NCBI RefSeq assembly: GCF_013778455.1
Contig: NZ_JACEHE010000022.1
Span: 62,001-126,000 of the forward strand
Direction of reading: 5' to 3'
Source of the DNA: Streptomyces himalayensis subsp. himalayensis
GTDB taxonomy: Bacteria > Actinomycetota > Actinomycetes > Streptomycetales > Streptomycetaceae
Length of the DNA stretch: 64,000 bases
Below, one piece after another: positions 25,253 through 33,829 of the stretch (its first letter is position 1; each line of letters opens with the position of its first letter). The translations under genes and the position numbers were made by a program. The notes below the pieces were generated by a model, which saw only the letters and a list, made by a program, of their open reading frames with translations, was not told the origin of the DNA and did no database searches.

Positions 25253-25564
25253 GTGCTTGATACGACTCCTTTGACGTCCGCCGTGGACCATTTCGCCGAC
25301 CGGCTGAGGGCCGCTCCGCAGAGCCGCCTGCAGCGTGGAGCCGCGGCCGAGGCACTGGCCCTGGCCAGGGAGCTCTCGCTGCGGGCCCAGCGCCTGGAAG
25401 ACCCGGAGGCGGCGCCGCGCGAGATGCCGGACGCGGGGATGTTCGCGGCCGCGGACCAGATCACGGTCGCGGCCCGCGACCTGGCGCTCGTACTGAAGGA
25501 CGAGGGTCAGCTCGCCGAGGCGGTGGCGCTGGTGGCGGAGGCGCAGAACCGCGCCGGGGTGTAG
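25253..25564 (+). CDS. Conserved small alpha-helical protein
   Basis: The 103-residue Ala/Leu/Glu-rich protein is predicted all helical, with no membrane segment or known motif. The GTG start has no Shine-Dalgarno, but TAGGGT ends six bases upstream, fitting a leaderless promoter. Codon usage is strongly GC at third positions, so it is likely real. Function unknown. Confidence 0.65.
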   Translation: MLDTTPLTSAVDHFADRLRAAPQSRLQRGAAAEALALARELSLRAQRLEDPEAAPREMPDAGMFAAADQITVAARDLALVLKDEGQLAEAVALVAEAQNRAGV

Positions 25565-25589
25565 CCGTTACCAGGTTGTGGGCAGGCGT

Positions 25590-25785
25590 TTCTCCCCGAG
25601 CCCCGTTCCTCCCCGAGCCCCAAGGAGGTGCCCCCAAGCGATGGGGGTACCCCCATGCCCGTGAGGCAACGGGCGAGGGTGGGCACAACGCCACGACGGC
25701 GGGGGCCCTAGGGGCGCACCCGGAGGGCCGGCGCCCACTCCAAGGCGAAGGTGGAGCTCCGGCCGCCGGGGTCCCGCCGGGGCGC
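25590..25785. repeat. GC-rich hairpin repeats between convergent genes
   Basis: The ~220-bp gap holds GAGCCCC(GT/AA) repeats, GGAGGTGCCCCCAAGC and GGGGGTACCCCCAT, elements of the same dispersed family seen at 20262-20420. They probably act as transcription barriers. No gene is visible. Confidence 0.55.
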
Positions 25786-26568
25786 TCAGAGGCTGGCGAT
25801 GACCCGGTCCGCCAGGACGAACACGTTCTCGTCACCGCAGGCGAAGGTCAGCGCATAGGCGCCCGAGACGGCGGACCCGCCCAGCAGCACGGGCGCCTCG
25901 CCGCCGCGCAGTGCGGAGGCCAGCCGCTCGGCCGTGTCCCGGTGCCCCGGGGTCATGCACAGCGTCGTGCCGTCCGCGAACACATACACATCGAGCGTGC
26001 CCAGCGGCCCCGGCCGTACGTCGGCCAGCGCCGTGCCGGACTCGGCGAGTTCCCCGAGACGGGTCACGGTGCGCTCGTGGTCGTCCGTGCCCCTGGTCTG
26101 CGCGGGGACGAAGTCCGGGTGCGAGGGGTGGCGGCGCCGGGCCGCGGCCAGCTCCGGGGACTCCCCGGCGAAATCGTCGACGTCCGACGCGGGCTCGGCC
26201 ACCGGCTCCAGACCAGCGAAGTCGGACGGGCGCGGCAGATACACGTCGTCCAGCGGCAGCCCCAGCAACGACGGGGCGTCCGTGGCGTCGCGCGCCTCCT
26301 GGGCAGCCCAGAACGCACGGGCCTCGGCCAGTTCGCGCTCGCGCTCGTCGGCGAGGGCGGCCGCGACGGCCAGTCGTATCGCATCCGCGTCGGACGTCGT
26401 ACGGGCGGCGGGCACCGTGGCGCGGACGAAGGCCATGCGTCCCTCGGCCAGCTCCGCGCGCAGCGCCGTGAGCTGCTTGCGCACCCCGTACAGGGAGCGC
26501 AGGGCGGCGGCGCCCACGACCGTGGCGGCGGTCGTGGTGAGCAGCAGGGCTAGAGGCATGGCACTCAC
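25786..26568 (-). CDS. Membrane-anchored protein of unknown function
   Basis: The 260-residue protein has one N-terminal hydrophobic helix (MPLALLLTTTAATVVGAAAL) followed by a basic/coiled stretch (RKQLTALRAELAEGR). The middle is Asp/Glu-rich (DDFAGESPELAAARRRHP), and a C-terminal globular region follows (LDVYVFADGTTLCMTPGHRD). The GTG start at 26568 has GGAG 8 bp upstream. It is not a recognised family; the C-terminal part could be a small alpha/beta sensing domain, but this is a guess. Confidence 0.65.
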   Translation of the reverse strand: MSAMPLALLLTTTAATVVGAAALRSLYGVRKQLTALRAELAEGRMAFVRATVPAARTTSDADAIRLAVAAALADERERELAEARAFWAAQEARDATDAPSLLGLPLDDVYLPRPSDFAGLEPVAEPASDVDDFAGESPELAAARRRHPSHPDFVPAQTRGTDDHERTVTRLGELAESGTALADVRPGPLGTLDVYVFADGTTLCMTPGHRDTAERLASALRGGEAPVLLGGSAVSGAYALTFACGDENVFVLADRVIASL

Positions 26569-26717
26569 GACGTAACTCCAAATTCAGACAGAGACCCCCG
26601 ACTTCCTACCTCAGCTTGGGGCCTCCAGCGCCCAGCTGTCAGTGCAATACGTCACGAATTGGACAGTTCTTTCGTCACGAGGTTCAGCGGGATACCTGAC
26701 TGACCTGCGGAAACGAC

Positions 26718-26752
26718 TCTCCCCCAGGAGATAGGTCACATCCTGGGGGAGA
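26718..26752. terminator. Terminator downstream of the thiolase gene
   Basis: A 12-bp perfect stem TCTCCCCCAGGA (26718-26729) with its complement at 26741-26752 lies 88 bp past the thiolase stop on the minus strand. Confidence 0.7.
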
Positions 26753-26839
26753 TTGGATCACGAACCAGGCCCCCGGGACGGCGGGCCGAGGCACCGGCTC
26801 AGGGGCCGGAGCGCCGGCTCAGGATCCGGAGGCGCCGAC

Positions 26840-28060
26840 TCAGCTGAGGCGCTCGATGACCATGGCCATGCCCTGGCCGCCGCCGACACACATGGTCTCC
26901 AGACCGAACTGCTTGTCGTGGAACTGGAGGCTGTTGATCAGCGTGCCCGTGATCCGGGCACCCGTCATGCCGAAGGGGTGGCCGACCGCGATGGCGCCGC
27001 CGTTGACGTTCAGCTTGTCCAGGTCGATGCCAAGGTCGCGGTACGACGGGATGACCTGGGCCGCGAAGGCCTCGTTGATCTCGACCAGGTCGATGTCGCC
27101 GATGGTCAGCCCGGCACGGGAGAGGGCCTGCTGCGACGCCTCCACAGGGCCGTAGCCCATGATCTCGGGGGAGAGGCCGGAGACGCCGGTGGAGACGATG
27201 CGGGCGAGCGGGGTCAGGCCGAGCTCGCGCGCCTTGGTGTCGCTCATGATGACGAGGGCGGCGGCGCCGTCGTTGAGCGGGCAGCAGTTGGCGGCGGTGA
27301 CACGGCCGTCGGGGCGGAACACCGGCTTCAGGCCCTGTACGCCCTCGAGGGTGACGCCGGCGCGCGGGCCGTCGTCCGTGCTCACGACCGTCCCGTCCGG
27401 AAGCGTCACCGGGGTGATCTCGCGCTCCCAGAAGCCCTTGGCGATGGCCTGCTCGGCGAGGTTCTGCGAGCGGACGCCGAACTCGTCCATCTCCTCGCGC
27501 GTGACGCCCTTGAGGCGGGCGAGGTTCTCGGCGGTCTGGCCCATCGCGATGTACGGGTCGGGCACCAGGCCGTCCTCGCGCGGGTCGTGCCAGTCGGCGC
27601 CCTCGGTCTCGGCGACGGCGGCGGTACGGGCCTCGGCCTCGGCGAAGAGCGGGTTGCGCGTGTCCGGGAGGCTGTCGGAGTTGCCCTTGGTGAAGCGGGA
27701 GACCATCTCGACGCCGGCCGAGATGAAGACATCGCCCTCGCCAGCCTTGATGGCGTGCAGCGCCATGCGGGAGGTCTGCAGCGACGAGGAACAGTAACGG
27801 GTGATCGTGCAGCCCGGCAGGTGGTCCATGCCCATCTGCACGGCGACGACGCGGCCGAGGTTGTTGCCCTGCTCGCCACCGGGCAGGCCGCAGCCCAGCA
27901 TCAGGTCGTCGATGTCCTTCGGGTCCAGCTCGGGGACCTTGGCCAGGGCGGCCTGGATGATCGTGGCGGTCAGGTCGTCCGGCCGCAGATCCTTCAGCGA
28001 CCCCTTGAAGGCGCGGCCGATCGGAGAACGGGCGGCTGAGACGATCACGGCTTCGGGCAT
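26840..28060 (-). CDS. Acetyl-CoA C-acetyltransferase (thiolase)
   Basis: The 406-residue thiolase condenses or cleaves acyl-CoAs. The nucleophile is Cys90 (TRYCSSSLQ), the catalytic His lies in AVGHPFGMTGAR, and the second Cys in ETMCVGGGQGMA, in the usual order. ATG 28060 is chosen for GGAG 5 bp upstream, with GTG 28063 adjacent. The insert around residues 110-160 (SRFTKGNSDSLPDTR) is typical of the FadA-like/acetyl-CoA acetyltransferase group rather than PhbB-linked thiolases. It is a monocistronic gene with a 480-bp promoter side holding tandem repeats. Confidence 0.93.
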   Translation of the reverse strand: MPEAVIVSAARSPIGRAFKGSLKDLRPDDLTATIIQAALAKVPELDPKDIDDLMLGCGLPGGEQGNNLGRVVAVQMGMDHLPGCTITRYCSSSLQTSRMALHAIKAGEGDVFISAGVEMVSRFTKGNSDSLPDTRNPLFAEAEARTAAVAETEGADWHDPREDGLVPDPYIAMGQTAENLARLKGVTREEMDEFGVRSQNLAEQAIAKGFWEREITPVTLPDGTVVSTDDGPRAGVTLEGVQGLKPVFRPDGRVTAANCCPLNDGAAALVIMSDTKARELGLTPLARIVSTGVSGLSPEIMGYGPVEASQQALSRAGLTIGDIDLVEINEAFAAQVIPSYRDLGIDLDKLNVNGGAIAVGHPFGMTGARITGTLINSLQFHDKQFGLETMCVGGGQGMAMVIERLS

Positions 28061-28218
28061 CACGGCTCCAGGTGTCCGGTGAGGGAATCGGCAGGACTCC
28101 CTGGGAAGTTACCCGCACGTATCGCGATGGTCATGCGGTACGCACTGTGATGAGGGCCGCATTTCTAAGCGGCCGCTCAGTATCAGGGTACGTCGTGGGG
28201 TGCGCCCACCCCGCCGGG

Positions 28219-28350
28219 GTGCGGGTCCCACGCCTGGGCACCCGCCGCCCACCCCGCGGGTGTGCGGGTCCCACGCCTGGGCACCCGCCGCCCACCCCGC
28301 GGGTGTGCGGGTCCCACGCCTGGGCCCCGCCGCAACCCCGCGGGGGTCTG
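28219..28350. repeat. 43-bp tandem repeat upstream of the thiolase gene
   Basis: The unit beginning GTGCGGGTCCCACGCCTGGG recurs at 28219, 28262 and 28305 with near-perfect identity. A decayed fourth copy reaches about 28385. It lies in the 480-bp gap between the thiolase start and the SGNH hydrolase stop, which holds no gene. Confidence 0.9.
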
Positions 28351-28542
28351 GGTACGGCGCCAGGGCACCCGCCGTCGTGGGTTGTGCCCACCCGGCCCCC
28401 GCGGAACGACTGCCCACAACGGTCAGCGCCCGCCGTAACGGGACCCGCGCCGCTCCGGCTCATCCACCGGCTGCAGGCGCCCCGGCCGACCACGGCACGC
28501 AGGCGCACGGGCCGGAACGCCCATGTGCCGGACCCCACGGGA

Positions 28543-29640
28543 CTACGTCGCCCGGTTCGCGGCCGGGTCCGGGGCCGCGGCCCCGGACGTGTCCTGCTCC
28601 GGGGCCTGGTCCTGGTCCTGGTCCTGGGGCGTGTCCGGGCTCGGAGTCGGATCTGTTGCCGGGAGGCGGCGCCTGCGGCGGCGTTTGAGGAGGGCCCAGG
28701 GGCCGCGCGGCCCGGCGGGAACCGCGGCCGTGACCTCCGTACCGGCCTCCGACGCGGCCTCCGCGGCGGCGCGGGCCACCGGCAGGAAGCCCTCGCGGCG
28801 CGACGCGTCCGGGCGCTCCTCCTCGGCCGGCCACAGCCCCAGCGCGGCGCAGACGGTGGGCAGGACGGCCATGGCCGCGGTGGCGTACCCCTCGGCCGAG
28901 GGGTGGTAGTTGTCGGGGCCGAACAGCTCCCGGGGGTTCGCCTCGAACTCGGGGCCGAGCAGATCGCCCAGCGACACCGTACGGCCGCCCTGCTCGACCG
29001 CGCCGATCGTCTGCGCGGCGGCCAGCTGGCGCGAGGCGCGGCGGGCCAGCCAGCGCAGCGGCTGCTGGACCGGCTCGATCGTGCCCAGGTCGGGACATGT
29101 CCCGACGACCACCTCGGCGCCCGCGGTACGCAGCCGGCGTACCGCCGCGGAGAGGTGGCGCACGGAGCGCGTGGGCGGCATCCGGTGCGTCACGTCGTTC
29201 GCACCGATCATGATCACGCAGACGTCGGGGACCCGGTCGGCGTCCATGAGCGCCCGGGTCACCTGCCGGTCCAGGTCGTCGGACCTGGCTCCGGGCAGCG
29301 CCACGTTCCGCAGGTCGACGGGACGCTCGGCGACGGCCGCGAGCCCCGAGGCGATCAGCGCCCCGGGGGTCTGCCGGGCCCGGTGCACGCCCTGCCCTGC
29401 CGCCGTCGAGTCACCCAGCATGGTCAGCCGGAGAGGGCCGTCATGGCCGGGGTACTGGAGCCCGTACAGCCCATCCGCGCGCGGCGGCGGCTCATCCGAG
29501 CCGCCGTTCCCGACGTGACGTTTCGCCATCTGCACCTCGGTCAGTAACACCCCGACCGCAGCGACGCCCAGCAAACCGATCCCGCCACCGCCGTACGCCG
29601 CTCCCGCGGCGATCCTCCGTGCCACCCTCGCCCTCGACAT
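28543..29640 (-). CDS. SGNH/GDSL hydrolase with N-terminal membrane anchor; contains a TTA codon
   Basis: The 365-residue protein has an N-terminal hydrophobic helix (about 20-36), so the enzyme is membrane-bound or exported. Block I is LTMLGDST (Ser78), block III is MIGANDVT, and block V is NYHPSAEGY with the catalytic His, giving the SGNH lipase/esterase triad. The tail is Arg-rich then DQDQDQ-rich. Codon 32 (bases 29547-29545, minus strand) is TTA, rare in Streptomyces and read only by bldA, so expression should be developmentally gated. AGGAGG lies about 12 bp before ATG 29640. Confidence 0.88.
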   Translation of the reverse strand: MSRARVARRIAAGAAYGGGGIGLLGVAAVGVLLTEVQMAKRHVGNGGSDEPPPRADGLYGLQYPGHDGPLRLTMLGDSTAAGQGVHRARQTPGALIASGLAAVAERPVDLRNVALPGARSDDLDRQVTRALMDADRVPDVCVIMIGANDVTHRMPPTRSVRHLSAAVRRLRTAGAEVVVGTCPDLGTIEPVQQPLRWLARRASRQLAAAQTIGAVEQGGRTVSLGDLLGPEFEANPRELFGPDNYHPSAEGYATAAMAVLPTVCAALGLWPAEEERPDASRREGFLPVARAAAEAASEAGTEVTAAVPAGPRGPWALLKRRRRRRLPATDPTPSPDTPQDQDQDQAPEQDTSGAAAPDPAANRAT

Positions 29641-29830
29641 ACGCCGGAGCCACCTCCTCGTAGCCGTACAACCACACCTTGCCCCGTGAAGTGGGCCGCC
29701 CAATCTCAACGGCGCGTGAACGGAGGCCGGAGCGGCCTTAGGCTGACGGCACCATCCCTGTGCGGAGTCCCCGCGCGGATCCCCTTACGGATCCCCGTGC
29801 GGCCTCCTCGTTGCAGCTCCGGAGACAACG

Positions 29831-31222
29831 GTGCAATTCCACGACTCGATGATCAGCCTCGTCGGCAACACCCCGCTGGTGAGGCTCAACAACGTGACCG
29901 CGGGCATCCAGGCGACCGTCCTGGCGAAGGTCGAGTACTTCAACCCCGGCGGTTCCGTGAAGGACCGGATCGCCCTGCGCATGATCGAGGCCGCCGAGCA
30001 GAGCGGCGAACTCAAGCCGGGCGGCACCATCGTCGAGCCGACCAGCGGAAACACCGGTGTCGGCCTGGCGATCGTGGCCCAGCAGAAGGGCTACAAGTGC
30101 ATCTTCGTCTGCCCGGACAAGGTGTCGACCGACAAGATCAACGTCCTCAGGGCGTACGGCGCCGAGGTCGTCGTCTGCCCCACGGCCGTCGCCCCCGAGC
30201 ACCCGGACTCGTACTACAACGTCTCCGACCGGCTCGTACGGGAGACCCCCGGCGCCTGGAAGCCCGACCAGTACTCCAACCCCAACAACCCGCTCTCGCA
30301 CTATCACTCGACCGGCCCCGAGCTGTGGGAGCAGACCGAGGGGAAGATCACCCATTTCGTGGCGGGCGTGGGCACCGGCGGGACGATCTCCGGTACCGGC
30401 CGCTATCTGAAGGACGTCAGCGACGACCGCGTGAAGGTCATCGGCGCCGACCCCGAGGGCTCCGTCTACTCCGGCGGCTCCGGACGCCCGTATCTCGTCG
30501 AGGGCGTCGGCGAGGACTTCTGGCCGACCGCGTACGACCGCACCATCGCCGACGAGATCATCGCCGTCTCCGACAAGGACTCCTTCCAGATGACCCGCCG
30601 CCTCGCGCGCGAGGAGGGCCTGCTGGTCGGCGGCTCCTGCGGCATGGCGGTGGTCGCGGCGCTGCGGGTGGCCGAGCGGCTCGGGCCGGACGACGTGGTG
30701 GTCGTGCTGCTGCCGGACAGCGGTCGCGGGTACCTCAGCAAGATCTTCAACGATGAGTGGATGGCGGACTACGGCTTCCTGGAGGACACCGGTCCCAGCG
30801 CGCGCGTCGGTGACGTACTGAACGACAAGGAGGGCGGCAGCATGCCCTCGCTCGTCCATATGCACCCGGACGAGACAGTCGGCCAGGCCATCGAGGTGCT
30901 GCGCGAGTACGGCGTCTCCCAGATGCCGATCGTCAAGCCGGGCGCCGGGCATCCGGACGTCATGGCCGCCGAGGTCGTGGGTTCGGTCGTCGAACGCGAG
31001 CTCCTGGACGCCCTGTTCACCCAGCGCGCCTCGCTCGACGACCCGCTGGAGAAGCACATGTCGGCGCCGCTGCCGCAGGTCGGCTCCGGTGAGCCGGTCG
31101 GCGACCTGATGTCCGTACTGGGCGCCGCGGACGCGGCGATCGTGCTCGTCGAGGGCAAGCCGAGCGGGGTCGTGAGCAGGCAGGACCTGCTGGCGTTCCT
31201 GGCCAAGGGCGGCAAGCAGTAA
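29831..31222 (+). CDS. cbs: Cystathionine beta-synthase
   Basis: The 463-residue PLP enzyme joins serine (or O-acetylserine) and homocysteine to make cystathionine. The catalytic core (1-320) has PLP-binding Lys44 in PGGSVKDR, the substrate loop TSGNTG and the phosphate loop GTGGTISG. The C-terminal Bateman pair of CBS domains (about 335-460, ending VVSRQDLLAFLAKGG) is a regulatory module. The length matches actinobacterial Cbs. GTG 29831 follows GGAG. Confidence 0.93.
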   Translation: MQFHDSMISLVGNTPLVRLNNVTAGIQATVLAKVEYFNPGGSVKDRIALRMIEAAEQSGELKPGGTIVEPTSGNTGVGLAIVAQQKGYKCIFVCPDKVSTDKINVLRAYGAEVVVCPTAVAPEHPDSYYNVSDRLVRETPGAWKPDQYSNPNNPLSHYHSTGPELWEQTEGKITHFVAGVGTGGTISGTGRYLKDVSDDRVKVIGADPEGSVYSGGSGRPYLVEGVGEDFWPTAYDRTIADEIIAVSDKDSFQMTRRLAREEGLLVGGSCGMAVVAALRVAERLGPDDVVVVLLPDSGRGYLSKIFNDEWMADYGFLEDTGPSARVGDVLNDKEGGSMPSLVHMHPDETVGQAIEVLREYGVSQMPIVKPGAGHPDVMAAEVVGSVVERELLDALFTQRASLDDPLEKHMSAPLPQVGSGEPVGDLMSVLGAADAAIVLVEGKPSGVVSRQDLLAFLAKGGKQ

Positions 31223-31394
31223 CCCGTTTCGGGGGACTCCGGGGTGCAGGCTTCGCTTCTTCGGGGTCTGCCCCGCCGGCACTTCGCGATCTTCGCTCCG
31301 GGGCTTCGGGAACCACCGTTCGGACCTTCGGGAACTTCGTGGAAGTGGTACGCACGCGTCACGTCCGCGCAGCACCGGCTTAACACGGGTCCGG

Positions 31395-31606
31395 CACATT
31401 AGTGGGTGTCGGCAGGGAGGGAGCGGCTCCCCTCCCGGGCCGGCAACCGAAACGGCGCCAAGGACCTCCGGAGCGGCTCCCGGACCTCCATGGACGCCAC
31501 GGACGCGCCAGCCCGGCCCTGACCCGGCCCGCGTCCCTCGCGGGGACCGCCGTCGTCCCGCCCCCCGGCAACGGGGGTGCGGCGGTCCCCGCGCACACCT
31601 CTTTTT
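31395..31606 (+). ncRNA. Candidate small RNA with an intrinsic terminator (intergenic, cbs downstream)
   Basis: No reading frame of coding character covers this 487-bp gap. It holds a run of strong hairpins: GGGAGGGAG with CTCCCCTCCC near 31416-31440, then a 14-bp perfect stem (31539-31552 with 31580-31593). Within 10 bp of that stem is TTTTT at 31602-31606. A stem-plus-T-run terminator is uncommon in Streptomyces and suggests a discrete transcript. The 5' end is uncertain; an AT-rich patch (GCTTAAC, CACATTAG) at 31378-31401 could hold a promoter. A long untranslated cbs tail is the alternative. Confidence 0.4.
31539..31606 (+). terminator. Intrinsic terminator with T5 run
   Basis: A 14-bp stem CGCGGGGACCGCCG / CGGCGGTCCCCGCG contains an inner CCCCC/GGGGG stem. 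It is followed by CACACCTCTTTTT. Confidence 0.75.
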
Positions 31607-31709
31607 GCGCCTAAACCGGCGCCGCTCTCGCGGACGTGGTTGCTCGCCGCGGGGGTTTCTCAATTGATGGTTGCGGTGTTCTTCGTTTCCAAAGACACCG
31701 CTTGGCCTC

Positions 31710-32129
31710 CTATTCCTCCCAGTCCGAGGGCTTCTCCCGGCGCCTGCTGAAGTGGGGGCGGGTGCGTAGGGCGTAGACCGTGTTCACTCCGACGATGCCC
31801 GCCCAGGCCACCATGAGGCCGGACAGGCTGCCCGTCGTTCCCGCGCCGATCGCCGAGAGCGGGACGGCCAGGATCAGCGAGACCACGCCGAAGCCGAAGC
31901 GGTCGCCCCAGGAGTCGCCGGAGCCCGGAGAGCGCGTGCCCCGGGCGGCGACCATCTGCTGCTCGGCGAGGTGGCGTCGTACCCGTCGGTCGACCACGGC
32001 GTCGAGGCGCTGGTCGACCTTGTCCAGGAACGAGTCGACCAGCGCGGACTCGTACTCCTCGCCGAGCTCCCTGCGCGCGTGCAGGGTGGCGTCGAGTTCC
32101 TTCTTGAGTTCGGCGTCACGGGTGTCCAT
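31710..32129 (-). CDS. Small membrane protein with N-terminal coiled coil
   Basis: The 139-residue protein has a charged helical N terminus (ELKKELDATLHARRELGEEYESALV) and then two transmembrane segments (FGVVSLILAVPLSAIGAG and LSGLMVAWAGIVGVNTVYAL), ending RRREKPSDWEE. This form is common among conserved actinobacterial integral membrane proteins of unknown function. It lies just downstream of the transporter operon, with a 72-bp gap. Confidence 0.75.
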   Translation of the reverse strand: MDTRDAELKKELDATLHARRELGEEYESALVDSFLDKVDQRLDAVVDRRVRRHLAEQQMVAARGTRSPGSGDSWGDRFGFGVVSLILAVPLSAIGAGTTGSLSGLMVAWAGIVGVNTVYALRTRPHFSRRREKPSDWEE

Positions 32130-32201
32130 GCCGTCCCACGCTACGGAGCCGACGCACCTGTGGCACTGGGGCTAACCCCCCTCTTCGAAGGGGTCTTCCG
32201 T

Positions 32202-33143
32202 TCAGGAGCTGCCCTTCGTGAGCCCCTTCTTCTCCGCGTACGCGCGTGCCACGTCCTCCGGGTCCTTCTTGTCCTTGTCGACCTGCCGGTTGAGTTCGGT
32301 GAGGTCCTCCGTCGTCAGTACGTTGCCCAGCTCGGCGAGTGCCTTGCGGACCGTCGAGTCGGCCCTGCGGTCGGCGATGAGGGGGACGACGTGCTGGCCG
32401 GGGATCAGGTTCTTGGGGTCGGTGAGGACGACCCAGCCCTCGGTCTGGATGTCGGTGTCGGTGGTGAAGAGGTTCGCCACGTCCACGTCGCCCTTCTTGA
32501 GGGCGCCCTTGACCAGCGGTCCGGAGGAGTCGAGCGACTTGAACTCCTTGAACTCGACGCCGTAGACGTCCTTGAGGCCGACCACCCCGACCTCGCGCTT
32601 CTTGACCTCGGGGGCGGCTCCCAGGATGAGCTTGCCGTTGTGCTTCGCCAGGTCGGCCAGCGTCCTCAGCCCGTATTTCTCCGCCGTCTCGCGGGTGACC
32701 GCGAAGGCGTCGGAGTCCTCTGCCATGCCGTACGGCAGTACCTGCAGGCCCTGGGGGAGGGCGATGGCGAGGGCGTTCTGCATCTCGCCCTCCTCGGTGG
32801 CCGTCGCCTTCGGCGCGAGGTAGTGCAGCAGCGCGCCCTGGTACTCGGGCAGGAGGTCGATGTCGCCGCCCTTGAGTGCGGGGATGAGGATCTCGCGGGT
32901 GCCGAGGTTGGGGCGGACCGTGGTCTTGACGCCGGCCGCCTCGAGGACGGCGGCGTAGAGGTAGCCGAGCACCTGGTTCTCGGTGAAGTTGGCGGTGCCG
33001 ATGGTGATGCCGTTCTTGCTGGAGCCGGCGCCGCTGCCGACGCTGCCCTGGCCGTCCAGCGAGGTGATGCCGCTGCCGCAGGCGGCGAGCGCGGGGACGG
33101 AGGCGGCGGCGAACAGGCCGCCGAGGAGAGTCCTGCGGTTCAT
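32202..33143 (-). CDS. Osmoprotectant (glycine betaine/choline-type) ABC transporter substrate-binding lipoprotein
   Basis: The 313-residue lipoprotein has a signal ending SVPALAAC with lipidated Cys22. The mature part is OpuCC/ProX-like: ITIGTANFTENQVLGYLYAA and EILIPALKGGDIDLLPEYQGALLHY match the betaine/choline binding family. It is the last gene of a four-gene minus-strand operon (ATPase, permease, permease, binding protein). The ligand is probably a quaternary amine; the aromatic-box residues cannot be confirmed by eye. Confidence 0.9.
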   Translation of the reverse strand: MNRRTLLGGLFAAASVPALAACGSGITSLDGQGSVGSGAGSSKNGITIGTANFTENQVLGYLYAAVLEAAGVKTTVRPNLGTREILIPALKGGDIDLLPEYQGALLHYLAPKATATEEGEMQNALAIALPQGLQVLPYGMAEDSDAFAVTRETAEKYGLRTLADLAKHNGKLILGAAPEVKKREVGVVGLKDVYGVEFKEFKSLDSSGPLVKGALKKGDVDVANLFTTDTDIQTEGWVVLTDPKNLIPGQHVVPLIADRRADSTVRKALAELGNVLTTEDLTELNRQVDKDKKDPEDVARAYAEKKGLTKGSS

Positions 33144-33162
33144 GGTTCGTTGCTCCTTGGCC

Positions 33163-33825
33163 CTAGGCGGGGCGGTGTCGGAAGAGGGCGCGCTGGAGGG
33201 CGGAGAGCGCGAGGTCCAGGACGACGGCGATGACCGCGACCAGAACGGCGCCGCCCAGCACCTGCACGAGGTCGCGCTGGGCGAGGCCGTCGAAGACGTA
33301 CCGGCCGAGGCCGCCGAAGCTGACGTACGCGGCGATGGTGGCCGTCGCGACCACCTGGATCAGCGCGAGCCGCAGGCCGGTCATGATCAGCGGGAGCGCG
33401 AGGGGGAGTTCCACCTGGAAGAGGACCTGGTGGGCGCGCATGCCCTGGCCGCGTGCCGCGTCCTTCACCTCCGGGTCGACGGCGGTCATGCCCGCGTAGG
33501 TGTTGGTCACGATGGCCGGGACGGCGAGGGCGACCAGCGCAACGTACACCGGCCACATGGACAGGCCGCTGGCCAGGAAGACCAGCACCACCAGGCCGAC
33601 GGTGGGCAGGGCCCGGCCGAACGACGAGAGGTTGATGGCGAGGAAGGCGCCCCGGCCGGTGTGGCCGATGAGCAGGCCGACCGGAAGGGCGATGGCGGCC
33701 GCGATGAGCGTGGCCAGCAGCGAGTACTGGAGGTGCTCGGCGAGGCGGTGTGCGATGCCGTCGGGGCCGGACCACTGCTCGCCGCTGACCAGCCAGGCGC
33801 CGAGGTTCTTGAACAGCTCGTACAT
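33163..33825 (-). CDS. ABC transporter permease (OpuCB/OpuCD type)
   Basis: The 220-residue permease has five or six transmembrane helices and the BPD_transp_1 EAA loop (AARGQGMRAHQVLFQVELPLALPLIMTG, in parts). It is preceded by the paralogous permease four bases away and followed by the binding protein. Together they form the heteromeric membrane pore of an osmoprotectant importer. Confidence 0.9.
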   Translation of the reverse strand: MYELFKNLGAWLVSGEQWSGPDGIAHRLAEHLQYSLLATLIAAAIALPVGLLIGHTGRGAFLAINLSSFGRALPTVGLVVLVFLASGLSMWPVYVALVALAVPAIVTNTYAGMTAVDPEVKDAARGQGMRAHQVLFQVELPLALPLIMTGLRLALIQVVATATIAAYVSFGGLGRYVFDGLAQRDLVQVLGGAVLVAVIAVVLDLALSALQRALFRHRPA

Positions 33826-33829
33826 GGGC

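Noticed and set aside
29738..31663. Minus-strand 641-residue frame opposite cbs
   Set aside because: It is fully antisense to cystathionine beta-synthase and runs into the hairpin region beyond. It has no conserved motif, and third-position GC bias belongs to cbs.
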